14,450 nucleotides of DNA from Oscillospiraceae bacterium (lineage in GTDB: Bacteria > Bacillota > Clostridia > Oscillospirales > Oscillospiraceae), in contig JAFRUW010000254.1 in the NCBI GenBank assembly GCA_017438675.1, positions 1-14,450 of the forward strand. Direction: 5' to 3'. This document shows positions 1-6,513 of the stretch, in pieces; the first letter of the stretch is position 1; the number at the start of each line of letters is the position of its first letter. Made by a program: the position numbers and the translations under genes. The notes below the pieces were generated by a model. It made no database searches, was not told the DNA's origin, and saw only the letters and a program-made list of their open reading frames with translations.

Positions 1-936
1 GTGAGAAGCTATATCCGCAGGGAAGGGGATCACACCGTAACGTATTACGACGCCGATCTCTATGAGGTGGACCGCGAGTTCGACCTCACCATCGACGGGC
101 TGACGGTGGAGTCCAGTTCCGACAAGCTGAACACCGGGGCATCCGACAAGACCACGAATATCATAAATTCCATAATGCCCTTTGATACGGAAAACAGCGT
201 CAAATGGAACGCAAATTACCTTAAAGGGTTCACTTCCGAAAAAAGAGACACAAACGTTGACCAGCTTCGCCCCATTGTCAGCTCCCAGGCCAGGGACATT
301 GCCCGCTATAACGTGAGCAAGACCTTATCCGAGTATGACCGCGGCGTCAAGTGGGAGAAGGAAGATGTGGATATGAAGGGCAAGCAGTGGAAGGCGGCGT
401 ACCTTCCCGTATGGCTCTACAGCTATCTTCAGACAAAAGGCGGTCAGTCCACCCTTCACTATGTGGCGGTAAACGGCAGGACAAAGGAGACCATGGGGAG
501 CGTGCCTATCAATATGCCGAGGCTCCTGCTGATAACATTCCTAATCGAGCTTCTGGGCGCTTTCCTCGCCGTATACACCTACAATTCCATGGAATTCCAG
601 TACAGCTGGCTGTTCATCCTCCCGGGAATCATATACTTCATTATCATCTATTCCAGATACAGAAATTCCGGGGCACGGCACAACTACGAGTACGAAACGA
701 AAACCGGTGTCACGGATATGCAGCGATCGGACCGCCTGTTAAAGAGAATGACAGGGCTGAGAAGCTCCACCATGTCCTCCTTCAGCATGACCGGGTTTGA
801 CAGTATCCAGATGAACATGGATATGAATCAGAGTCCCGGCACCCACTCCGGAATTCAGGTGATCAACCTGAGACCGGGCGGCGGACAGGGCGTGACCTCC
901 GGGCACATAACCTTCAGAAACCACAAGGATAAATAG
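1..936 (+). CDS. C-terminal part of a TFIIB-type zinc-ribbon membrane protein (5' end missing)
   Basis: The reading frame is open from the first base, so the GTG at position 1 is probably an internal codon and the N-terminus lies outside the window. The visible 311 residues resemble the downstream part of the bacterial 'TFIIB-type zinc ribbon-containing' proteins: a PFDT motif (residues 60-63), a YLPVWLYSY stretch (134-142) and a VNGRT...GSVPI stretch (157-170) that in the family follow an N-terminal zinc ribbon. Two hydrophobic segments (about 174-193 and 202-219) predict a membrane anchor. The tail after residue 245 is rich in Met, Ser and Gly and looks disordered. Family members have no settled function. 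The zinc ribbon itself cannot be checked here. A terminator follows directly, so this is the last gene of its transcript. Confidence 0.7.
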   Translation: MRSYIRREGDHTVTYYDADLYEVDREFDLTIDGLTVESSSDKLNTGASDKTTNIINSIMPFDTENSVKWNANYLKGFTSEKRDTNVDQLRPIVSSQARDIARYNVSKTLSEYDRGVKWEKEDVDMKGKQWKAAYLPVWLYSYLQTKGGQSTLHYVAVNGRTKETMGSVPINMPRLLLITFLIELLGAFLAVYTYNSMEFQYSWLFILPGIIYFIIIYSRYRNSGARHNYEYETKTGVTDMQRSDRLLKRMTGLRSSTMSSFSMTGFDSIQMNMDMNQSPGTHSGIQVINLRPGGGQGVTSGHITFRNHKDK

Positions 937-940
937 CTTT

Positions 941-968
941 CAAAACCGCGCTTTCCGGCGCGGTTTTG
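941..968 (+). terminator. Rho-independent terminator after the zinc-ribbon protein gene
   Basis: A perfect 10-bp stem (CAAAACCGCG at 941-950 with CGCGGTTTTG at 959-968) encloses an 8-nt loop and starts five bases after the stop codon. The run of T is the 3' arm itself (CGGTTTTG). The A-rich start of the 5' arm means it could also act weakly on the other strand. Confidence 0.8.
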
Positions 969-1020
969 TATTTCGGTTACCTCCGCACCTGCATATTAAA
1001 ACCTAACAAGGCGCAAAAAC

Positions 1021-1044
1021 AGGGCGGGCCGATCGGCCCGCCTT
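1021..1044 (-). terminator. Terminator of the 371-aa lipoprotein gene (perfect palindrome)
   Basis: Bases 1023-1042 form a perfect 20-bp palindrome (GGCGGGCCGA followed by its reverse complement); one G-T pair and one A-T pair extend it on the outside. On the minus strand it lies 14 bases after the lipoprotein stop codon and is followed by CTGTTTTTGCG, a normal U-tract. Reading on the plus strand it is followed by a T-rich stretch (1051-1060), so it may work in both directions between the convergent genes. Confidence 0.8.
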
Positions 1045-1058
1045 TGCTTATTCTTTTT

Positions 1059-2174
1059 TTATTCCCCGTCACTGGGTTCATAGGCTGTGTCGTAGACGGA
1101 CATCGGATGACGCATGACGTACTCGCCCAAACTTTCGTTGATCCGCTCCAATTCCGACACGACTTCATCGGAATACGGCAGAACGGATTCGGGCAGCGGC
1201 CGGATCGTCACATCCCAGCCTATATCTTCTTCGGTGCGGGTGTAGAATATATACGTTTCTCCGACCTCGGGTTTTATTTCCGGATATTCGGAAAAAACCG
1301 GTTCACCGGAATCGTTTATGCCGCAGTGCTGCAGGAGTTCAATGTCCTTATCTGTCACAAGAGAACCCTTTATGTTTTTTATCACCTCGACGTCATAATT
1401 GACCGCGGTATGATAATCGGTTTCCCCGTTGCCGGACTGGTGCGATGTTGTCTCAACGCCGTTTATGCCATTGACCTTGCCGACGAAAGCATAATCGCAA
1501 TACATCATAAAATAATTGTAGTGGTTTTCGTTATATACATATTCCGCAATTTCGCTTTCCTCGGTGAACTTACTTAAAACGTCTGAGTCGTAACGGGATA
1601 AAAGGAGCGGCCTGGGATTATCTTTTGGCTGATTCAGAGCATAGTCGATTTTTGACAGCACTTCCTCGGAGTAAGGAATATTAATGGATTCATCAGGCAA
1701 ACTCAAAGTACCGTCCATATAAGCATAGGCGCAGAATATGTAATCCTCACCTACAACGGGCAGAGTGTCCTTCGTCATCAGATCGCGCCACGCCGTTGAC
1801 TCAAGGGGAATGTCCGTTCCCGTCGCAAGGGAACCCTTCACGTTCTTAACCACCTGGACCGTGCAGTAAACGTAGTGACCGGTCAATATGGGATCGCCGT
1901 TTTCGTCTTTCGGCAGCTCTTCGACAGGGACGAAGGGGTCATAGTTCAAAACATCATTGCGAACTATTTTACCCACAAAAACATAATCGGTATTGCCAAG
2001 CACATCGTAATCGTAATCATTTGCAGTTTCAGTATCTCTATTCGACGTCTGTACCGGAGGTTCGGCAGTTGCAGAAGCCGTATTTCCTGAAACGCACCCG
2101 GAAAGCAGGGCAGTTATAACGCACCCGATGAGCAGTACAGCTATGATCGATGAAACTTTAAATATGGATTTCAT
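1059..2174 (-). CDS. Lipoprotein with a duplicated extracellular domain, function unknown
   Basis: The 371-aa product begins with a basic residue and hydrophobic stretch ending in the lipobox LLSGC (lipidated Cys27), so it should be anchored to the outer face of the cytoplasmic membrane. The start is fixed by the ribosome binding site AAAGGAG shortly upstream. The mature part contains two related modules, about residues 63-178 and 226-346. Both run: DYVFVGKI / DYAFVGKV, then VQVVKNVKGSL / VEVIKNIKGSL, then VGEDYIF / VGETYIF, then IPYSEEVLSKI / LPYSDEVVSEL. The pattern of an exported strand-rich domain with a conserved 'FVGKV...VKNxKGSL' core recurs in Firmicute hypothetical proteins; a relation to NTR/TIMP-like OB folds is possible but only a guess. 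It is transcribed alone, from a promoter at 2232-2258 to the palindromic terminator at 1021-1044. I do not recognise a specific function. Confidence 0.85.
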   Translation of the reverse strand: MKSIFKVSSIIAVLLIGCVITALLSGCVSGNTASATAEPPVQTSNRDTETANDYDYDVLGNTDYVFVGKIVRNDVLNYDPFVPVEELPKDENGDPILTGHYVYCTVQVVKNVKGSLATGTDIPLESTAWRDLMTKDTLPVVGEDYIFCAYAYMDGTLSLPDESINIPYSEEVLSKIDYALNQPKDNPRPLLLSRYDSDVLSKFTEESEIAEYVYNENHYNYFMMYCDYAFVGKVNGINGVETTSHQSGNGETDYHTAVNYDVEVIKNIKGSLVTDKDIELLQHCGINDSGEPVFSEYPEIKPEVGETYIFYTRTEEDIGWDVTIRPLPESVLPYSDEVVSELERINESLGEYVMRHPMSVYDTAYEPSDGE

Positions 2175-2231
2175 TGTATTCTCCTTTCATACAGCGGTAT
2201 AACGCACCTCGGTGTTTACGTTTTAAATTAG

Positions 2232-2258
2232 ATTATACCATTTCTTTTTTTGTGTCAA
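2232..2258 (-). promoter_or_regulatory. Sigma-A-type promoter for the 371-aa lipoprotein gene
   Basis: On the minus strand there is TTGACA (2253-2258) and TATAAT (2232-2237), both perfect hexamers, but with only a 15-bp spacer made mostly of A. The short spacer is suboptimal and may make the promoter weak or dependent on an activator or supercoiling. The start codon is about 50 bases downstream of the expected transcription start. Confidence 0.65.
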
Positions 2259-2443
2259 CAGTTTCCGCAAAAAAAGAACGGGCAATCATTGACTGCCGGC
2301 TTCAATAACATTTTTCATTCTCAATCCTTCATTTTTAATTATCCATTTGCAGCTTGCCGTCTGCCGCTTGCCGTTCCTTGTCTGTTTAGCCTGATGGCGG
2401 CGAAAAAAATACGAAAAAAATTAGTGAAACTGCATATTTTTCG
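2259..2443. other. AT-rich intergenic stretch without a credible gene
   Basis: Between the two divergent promoters I see no coding sequence with a ribosome binding site. The stretch 2308-2350 is a low-complexity run of TTTTCAT/ATTCTCAAT/TTTTTAAT words. It is followed by near-repeats of a 7-mer (CTTGCCG, TCTGCCG, CTTGCCG) around 2352-2375, and by a directly repeated CGAAAAAAATA-like word around 2400-2420. It resembles the remains of a dispersed intergenic repeat. Confidence 0.4.
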
Positions 2444-2472
2444 TTGTACTTTTTTGAATTATGTATTATACT
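2444..2472 (+). promoter_or_regulatory. Sigma-A-type promoter of the YegP-like/small-protein/LUD operon
   Basis: TTGTAC (2444-2449) and TATACT (2467-2472) are separated by exactly 17 bp, in an AT-rich setting. The leader to the chosen start at 2572 would be about 93 bases. It contains GC-rich, weakly self-complementary sequence around 2491-2509. Confidence 0.7.
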
Positions 2473-2571
2473 GTTTGTGTATAAATACGCAGACGGGCCG
2501 ATCCCGGCCAAACGCGCAGTATGAAAACAAAATCAAAAAGAAAGTCAAATACAAGAAAAGGAGACATGATC

Positions 2572-2943
2572 ATGGGCAAATTTATAATGAAAAAGACAGC
2601 CACGGGCATCAAGTTCGATCTCAAGGCCACAAACGGTGAAGTCATTGCCACCTCCGAGGTTTACAATTCCGCCGCAAGCTGCAGAAACGGCATCAGAAGC
2701 GTCACAGTAAACGCTCCCATCGCGGCTGTGGAGGATCAGACCGCAGAGGGCTTTGAAGTCCAGAAGAACCCCAAGTTCGAGATGTATCTGGACAAGGCCG
2801 GTGAGTTCCGCTTCCGTCTGAAGGCGCGGAACGGTGAGATCATCGCCGTGTCCGAGGGCTACAAGGCAAAGGCGTCCTGCATAAACGGCATTGACAGCGT
2901 ACGCCGCAACGTAGTTGACGCGCCCACAGAGGTGCTGGAGTAA
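2572..2943 (+). CDS. YegP-family protein with two DUF1508 repeats
   Basis: The 123-aa protein starts MGKFIMKKTATGIKFDL and contains two copies of the short DUF1508/YegP unit. Each copy has the pattern F-x-L-K-A-x-N-G-E-x-I-A-x-S-E-x-Y-x-x-x-A-S-C-x-N-G-I-x-S-V (about residues 13-45 and 75-107), and each carries one cysteine in the A-S-C motif. YegP-type proteins are small, cytosolic and of unsettled function. The start at 2572 was chosen because AAGGAG at 2558-2563 sits 8 bases upstream; the in-frame ATG at 2566 would leave only 2 bases, and the reading frame further upstream has no ribosome binding site and no family similarity. It is the first gene of a four-gene operon: the next start codon is 3 bases after this stop, which suggests translational coupling. 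Confidence 0.9.
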   Translation: MGKFIMKKTATGIKFDLKATNGEVIATSEVYNSAASCRNGIRSVTVNAPIAAVEDQTAEGFEVQKNPKFEMYLDKAGEFRFRLKARNGEIIAVSEGYKAKASCINGIDSVRRNVVDAPTEVLE

Positions 2944-2946
2944 GCC

Positions 2947-3171
2947 ATGGATATCAAGAAAATCATCAGCGACATCATTGAAAAATTCAAATCGAACCCC
3001 GACGCTGTCAGGGGCCTGCAGAGCGAGCCAGCCAAGACCATCAAGGATCTGACGGGTCTGGATGTGCCGGAGGATCAGCTGAACGCCGTTGTGGACGGCG
3101 TAAAGGCGAAGCTCAGCGGGGGCGAGCTGGGCGAAAAACTGGAAGGCGTTCTTAAAATCTTCAATAAATAA
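2947..3171 (+). CDS. Small uncharacterised helical protein (74 aa), leader-like sequence
   Basis: The 74 residues begin MDIKKIISDIIEKF and have two visible parts. An amphipathic helical N-terminal half is followed by LTGLDVPEDQLNAVVDGVKAKL (split as LTGLDVPEDQ at about 35-44 and LNAVVDGVKAKL after it), which gives a helix-cap pattern. After a Gly-Gly at about 58-59 comes a short tail (ELGEKLEGVLKIFNK) with no Cys. The 'G-I/L-D-V/L-P-x-D-Q-x-x-x-V-V-x-G-V-K-A-K' pattern occurs in small Clostridia hypothetical proteins, and faintly recalls leader regions of NHLP/Nif11-type peptide precursors. I see no modification enzyme or transporter nearby to support that. Only three bases separate it from the YegP-like gene; the GGAG just before and in the upstream stop region can serve as ribosome binding site. 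Confidence 0.75.
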   Translation: MDIKKIISDIIEKFKSNPDAVRGLQSEPAKTIKDLTGLDVPEDQLNAVVDGVKAKLSGGELGEKLEGVLKIFNK

Positions 3172-3191
3172 TTAAACAGGAGGTACAACCC

Positions 3192-3389
3192 ATGGATATC
3201 AAAGAAAAGATTGACGACATTCTCGACAAGACCGAGATCGACGACAAGATCAAGGAAAAGGCAAAGGCCGCCAAGGAAAAGATCAGCGAGCTCCTTGATA
3301 AAACCGATGTAGATGATAAGATCATCGAAAAAGCCGGAGAAATCAAGGAAAAGGTTGTCGAAAAGTTCCGCAAGGACGATAAGGAATGA
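3192..3389 (+). CDS. Small, highly charged repeat protein (65 aa)
   Basis: A clear AGGAGG (about 3179-3184) precedes the ATG. The 65-aa product has no Cys, Pro, Trp or Gly-rich region apart from single residues and is about half Lys, Asp and Glu. It is made of two tandem copies of a 25-residue unit. Residues 6-30 begin KIDDILDKTEIDDKI and residues 30-54 begin KISELLDKTDVDDKI; I count 16 identical positions of 25. The pattern predicts two amphipathic helices broken at the DKT-x-x-DDK turn, resembling LEA- or CsbD-like stress proteins in composition but not assignable to a family. It starts with MDIK like the 74-aa neighbour, and its stop overlaps the start of the LUD gene (ATGA), so the three genes are probably made together. 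Confidence 0.8.
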   Translation: MDIKEKIDDILDKTEIDDKIKEKAKAAKEKISELLDKTDVDDKIIEKAGEIKEKVVEKFRKDDKE

Positions 3390-4009
3390 TGCCGGCGGGC
3401 AAGGCGGATTTTACCGCCGCGGCTGAGAACCTCAGAAAAAGGGGCTATGCCGTCACCTGTTTTGACACGGCGAAGGAAGCCGCTGAGTATCTGGCGGACG
3501 CTGTCCGGGGCAAAACCGTGGGCTTCGGGGGCTCCGTAACTCTGGACGAGATGGGGCTTTATGAGCTTCTGAGTCAGCGGAACGCGGTGTACTGGCATCG
3601 CGTGATCCCCGAGGGCAGGACGCGAAGGGAGATAATATCCGCGGCGAACTCCGCCCAGGTCTACTTCTCCTCCGTGAACGGTCTGGCGGAAACCGGGGAG
3701 ATAATCAATATCGACGGGAGAGGCAACAGGGTTTCCTCCATCCTCTACGGTCACGAAAAGGTGTACCTTGTGGCGGGGGAGAACAAGCTGGCCCCGGATT
3801 ACGACAGTGCCCTGTACCGGGCCCGGAATGTGGCGTCCCCGAAAAACGCAAAGAGGCTGGGCAGGAAAACACCCTGCGCCGTTAAGGGGGACAGGTGCTA
3901 CGACTGCGACAGTCCCGAGCGTATCTGCTGCGGACTGTCGGTGCTGTGGCGTCCGCCTGAGGGCGCCGAATTCGAGGTTGTCCTGATCGGCGAACCCCTG
4001 GGCTATTAA
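3386..4009 (+). CDS. LUD-domain protein (lactate utilization LutC/DUF162-like)
   Basis: The 207-aa product matches the stand-alone LUD (DUF162) proteins of Clostridia. It has TVGFGGSVTLDEMG (about 44-57), a VYFSSVNGLAETGEIINIDG region (about 92-111), and a C-terminal cysteine cluster C164-x6-C171-x2-C174-x6-C181-C182. The C-terminal motif 'TPC...GDRCYDCDSPERIC' is characteristic of this subgroup and could bind a metal or cluster, which is inference. LUD domains are found in LutB/LutC of the lactate oxidation complex, but the single-domain versions have no proven role and no LutA/LutB is seen here. The start overlaps the previous stop; two Met codons occur in a row (3386 and 3389), and either could be used. 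A terminator follows. Confidence 0.88.
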   Translation: MMPAGKADFTAAAENLRKRGYAVTCFDTAKEAAEYLADAVRGKTVGFGGSVTLDEMGLYELLSQRNAVYWHRVIPEGRTRREIISAANSAQVYFSSVNGLAETGEIINIDGRGNRVSSILYGHEKVYLVAGENKLAPDYDSALYRARNVASPKNAKRLGRKTPCAVKGDRCYDCDSPERICCGLSVLWRPPEGAEFEVVLIGEPLGY

Positions 4010-4027
4010 ACGCCGAAACAATTTATC

Positions 4028-4066
4028 ATCCGGGATATTTTCGCTTTGGGCGGGAATATCCCGGAT
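4028..4066 (+). terminator. Terminator of the YegP-like/small-protein/LUD operon
   Basis: A perfect 12-bp stem (ATCCGGGATATT at 4028-4039 with AATATCCCGGAT at 4055-4066) with a 15-nt loop is followed by TTTTATG. The U-tract is short and the loop large, so efficiency may be moderate, but its position 19 bases after the stop fits. Confidence 0.75.
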
Positions 4067-4100
4067 TTTATGCTGCTTTCCCTCACAGCGCAAATACTTC

Positions 4101-4129
4101 TTGACGTTTGGAAGAATATGCAATAAAAT
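4101..4129 (+). promoter_or_regulatory. Sigma-A-type promoter of the YczE-like/GNAT/CDF/PNPOx operon
   Basis: TTGACG (4101-4106) and TAAAAT (4124-4129) are spaced by 17 bp. The predicted transcription start is around 4136, leaving a short leader of about 27 bases before the ATG at 4163. Confidence 0.75.
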
Positions 4130-4162
4130 TGACGGCGGTAATTATTCGAAGAGGGATCTGCA

Positions 4163-4822
4163 ATGAGGAAAAGAGTTTTCAAAGAGTGGGCGCAGATAGT
4201 TCTGGGGCTCCTTATATTTGCCTTCGGGGTTCATCTGACAATATTCGCCAACATCGGACTGGCCCCCTGGGACTGCCTGGGCATGGGCATATCCTATCAC
4301 ACGCCCCTTAATTACGGCCTTTCAATGACTGCCATGGCGGTGATAATCCTGATCATCGACCTCATTATGGGTGAGCGCATCGGCTTCGGTACGGTGATCG
4401 ACGCCCTCCTCACCGGAAACTTTGTGGAGATGTTCAATCGGCTGAATCCGCTGCCTGAGAATCAGAACATGTGGCTGGGCATCGTCATTATGGTTGCCGG
4501 TCTCGGGATCATGGCGGCGGGCATGTGGGTCTACATGCTGGCTGCCCAGTGCTGCGGGCCGAGAGATTCGCTCCTTGTGGGTCTGGGGAAACGGCTCCCG
4601 AAAGTGCCCATCGGGATCGTTGAGATACTCCTGTGGGCGGTGGTGCTCACAGCAGGGTGGCTTCTGGGCGGCCCCGTGGGTATCGGAACGGTGATCAGCA
4701 CCTTCGGCGGTGGGCTTGTTATGCAGATAATCTACTCCCTTGTAAGGTTCGAGCCCAGAAGCGTAAAACACAGGGATGTTATTGAGATCATAAAAATCCT
4801 TAAAGGTCAGGACGAACAATGA
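4163..4822 (+). CDS. YczE/YitT-like integral membrane protein
   Basis: The 219-aa protein has about five hydrophobic segments (roughly 10-30, 52-69, 103-126, 148-169 and 172-193) and a basic cytoplasmic tail. NIGLAPWDCLG (30-40) after the first helix and CCGPRDSLLVGLGKR (130-144) after the third are the hallmark motifs of the YczE/YyaS membrane family; the CGPRD motif is the usual G-x-G-P-R-D variant. The family is widespread in Firmicutes and has no proven substrate, although transport or regulation of transport is often assumed. GAGGG at 4151-4155 lies 7 bases upstream of the start. The gene opens a four-gene operon and its stop overlaps the next start by 4 bases (ATGA). Confidence 0.85.
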   Translation: MRKRVFKEWAQIVLGLLIFAFGVHLTIFANIGLAPWDCLGMGISYHTPLNYGLSMTAMAVIILIIDLIMGERIGFGTVIDALLTGNFVEMFNRLNPLPENQNMWLGIVIMVAGLGIMAAGMWVYMLAAQCCGPRDSLLVGLGKRLPKVPIGIVEILLWAVVLTAGWLLGGPVGIGTVISTFGGGLVMQIIYSLVRFEPRSVKHRDVIEIIKILKGQDEQ

Positions 4823-5310
4823 TAATTCGGAAGGCGGAGCTTCGTGATCTGAAGGAGCTTCTGGAGATATACAATTACGAGGTGGTGAACGGCACCGCCA
4901 CCTTTGACGCCGTGCCCCAGACCGGGGAGGAACGCCTCAGATGGTTTGAGGAGCACAACAGGGAAAACCATCCCCTGTACGTTGCCGATGTGGACGGCGT
5001 TGTGGCGGGGTACGTGTCATTGTCCGAGTTCAGGACGAAGTCGGCGTACTTTGAAACGGTGGAGCTGTCCATTTACGTGGCCAGGGACTTCAGGCGGCAG
5101 GGCGTCGCCAGCGTTCTGATGGAGTTTATCATCGACCTTGCCAAAAAGGACGACACCATCCACACCATTGTGTCGGTGATCACCGGCGGCAACGACGTGA
5201 GCGTAAGGCTCCACGAAAAATTCGGATTCAATTACTGCGGCTCCCTTGTGGAGGTTGGGCACAAGCACGGGCAGTACATCGGCGTTATGTACTACCAGCT
5301 TATGGTTTGA
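4819..5310 (+). CDS. GNAT N-acetyltransferase of the phosphinothricin/L-amino-acid type
   Basis: The 163-aa length and layout match the MnaT/Pat branch of the GNAT superfamily, which acetylates the amino group of small amino-acid-like substrates with acetyl-CoA. Visible landmarks are the N-terminal IIRKAELRDLKELLEIYN, the substrate-side NGTATFD (24-30), the ELSIYVARDFRRQGVAS stretch holding the acetyl-CoA pyrophosphate loop (RRQGVAS, 92-98), N125 with S128 and LHEKFGF (131-137) in the last motif, and GHKHGQY near the end. In the family these proteins detoxify methionine derivatives or phosphinothricin-like compounds; the actual substrate cannot be read from sequence. Translation is coupled to the upstream membrane protein by a 4-base overlap. 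Confidence 0.88.
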   Translation: MIIRKAELRDLKELLEIYNYEVVNGTATFDAVPQTGEERLRWFEEHNRENHPLYVADVDGVVAGYVSLSEFRTKSAYFETVELSIYVARDFRRQGVASVLMEFIIDLAKKDDTIHTIVSVITGGNDVSVRLHEKFGFNYCGSLVEVGHKHGQYIGVMYYQLMV

Positions 5311-5330
5311 GATGCTGAGGAAGGGGTATT

Positions 5331-6503
5331 ATGAAGGACTATAAGGGTATGACAGTCGATTCTCTGGAAGAGGAGACAATGAGTAAGGAGACGAGCCGGG
5401 ACAGGATAATCATCCGCACCAGCATAATAGGCATCGCGGCAAACGTGTTCCTTGCGGTGTTCAAGGCGCTGGTGGGCGTTATCACCAACTCCATCGCCAT
5501 AACGCTTGACGCGGTGAACAATATAAGCGACGCAGGTTCGTCCCTCATTACAATAATCGGAACAAAACTCGCCGGAAAAGAGCCGGACAGGAAGCACCCC
5601 TGGGGCTACGGGCGCATCGAGTATTTGAGCGCCATGGTCATATCGGTCATCGTGCTCTATGCCGGCGTAACCTCATTCATCGAGTCCGTCAAGAAGATAA
5701 TCCACCCGGAGACACCGTCCTATACCACGGCGGCGCTCATCATCGTGGCGGTGGGCGTTCTTGTCAAGATCGTGCTGGGCAGGTTCGTGAAGAAAACCGG
5801 CGAAAAGGTGAATTCCGACTCCCTAATCAATTCCGGTGAGGACGCAACTCTCGATTCGATAATCTCCGCCTCCACTCTTGTGGCTGCCATTGTCTTTCTG
5901 CTCTGGAAGGTCAGCCTTGAGGCGTGGCTCGGCGCGATAATCTCCCTCGTGATAATCAAATCCGGTCTGGAGATGCTGAGAGATACGGTTTCCGACATTC
6001 TGGGCCAGCGGGTTGACGCCGACAAGGTGAAGGCGGTCCGCCAGTCCGTAAGGAGCTTTCCACAGGTCCTGGGCGTGTATGACATGATATTCCACGACTA
6101 CGGCCCCGACAGGCTGAACGGCTCGATACACATCGAGGTGCCGGACACCATGACCGCCGACAAGATCGACGAGCTGATCCGCAATATCACCGCAAAGGTC
6201 ATGGCGGAAAACGGAGTCGCCCTGACAGGCATCAGCGTATATTCCGTCAATACACAGAACGAAAAGGCGGCGGTGGTGCAGAAGGAAATCGCCGAAATCG
6301 TTATGAGCCATGAGCACGTTATCCAGATGCACGGGTTCTACCTCAACGAGGAGGAGCATATCATCCAGTTCGACGTGATGATAGGATTCGGTGAGAAGGA
6401 CAGAGTCGGACTGTTCCGCAGGATCCTTGGTGAGGTACAGGAAAAGTACCCGGAGTACAAGGTGATCGCCAACCTTGACACGGATTACAGCCTCAGCGAG
6501 TAA
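5331..6503 (+). CDS. Cation diffusion facilitator, probably manganese efflux
   Basis: The 390-aa protein has the CDF layout: six predicted helices in the first 220 residues, HPWGYGRIEYLSA between helices 2 and 3 (89-101), and a long cytosolic C-terminal part. The intramembrane metal site reads N63-x3-D67 in helix 2 (VNNISD) and D171-x3-D175 in helix 5 (EDATLD). Zinc-type CDFs usually carry DD/HD or HD/HD at these places; the ND/DD quartet is the signature of the manganese class, so Mn(II) export by proton antiport is the best call. The C-terminal region (about 220-390) is longer than a single CDF cytosolic domain and appears to hold two related ferredoxin-like units. Two starts are possible: 5331 (behind GAGGAAGGGG) or 5379 (MSKETSRD, behind AGAGGAG); the second would remove 16 poorly conserved residues. 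Confidence 0.9.
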   Translation: MKDYKGMTVDSLEEETMSKETSRDRIIIRTSIIGIAANVFLAVFKALVGVITNSIAITLDAVNNISDAGSSLITIIGTKLAGKEPDRKHPWGYGRIEYLSAMVISVIVLYAGVTSFIESVKKIIHPETPSYTTAALIIVAVGVLVKIVLGRFVKKTGEKVNSDSLINSGEDATLDSIISASTLVAAIVFLLWKVSLEAWLGAIISLVIIKSGLEMLRDTVSDILGQRVDADKVKAVRQSVRSFPQVLGVYDMIFHDYGPDRLNGSIHIEVPDTMTADKIDELIRNITAKVMAENGVALTGISVYSVNTQNEKAAVVQKEIAEIVMSHEHVIQMHGFYLNEEEHIIQFDVMIGFGEKDRVGLFRRILGEVQEKYPEYKVIANLDTDYSLSE

Positions 6504-6513
6504 GGAGGAGCCC

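Noticed and set aside
1..1. GTG at position 1 as the true start of the first gene
   Set aside because: No upstream sequence is available, and the visible protein corresponds to the middle and end of its family, so the gene most likely begins outside the window.
966..1577. Long plus-strand open frame opposite the 371-aa lipoprotein gene
   Set aside because: It starts inside the terminator region, has no ribosome binding site and no recognisable motif, while the minus-strand gene has a signal peptide, lipobox, promoter and ribosome binding site.
3161..4123. 320-codon minus-strand open frame opposite the 65-aa and LUD genes
   Set aside because: It runs through the operon terminator and mirrors the codons of two well-supported genes; its Leu/Ser-rich end is simply the complement of the Lys/Asp/Glu-rich repeat.
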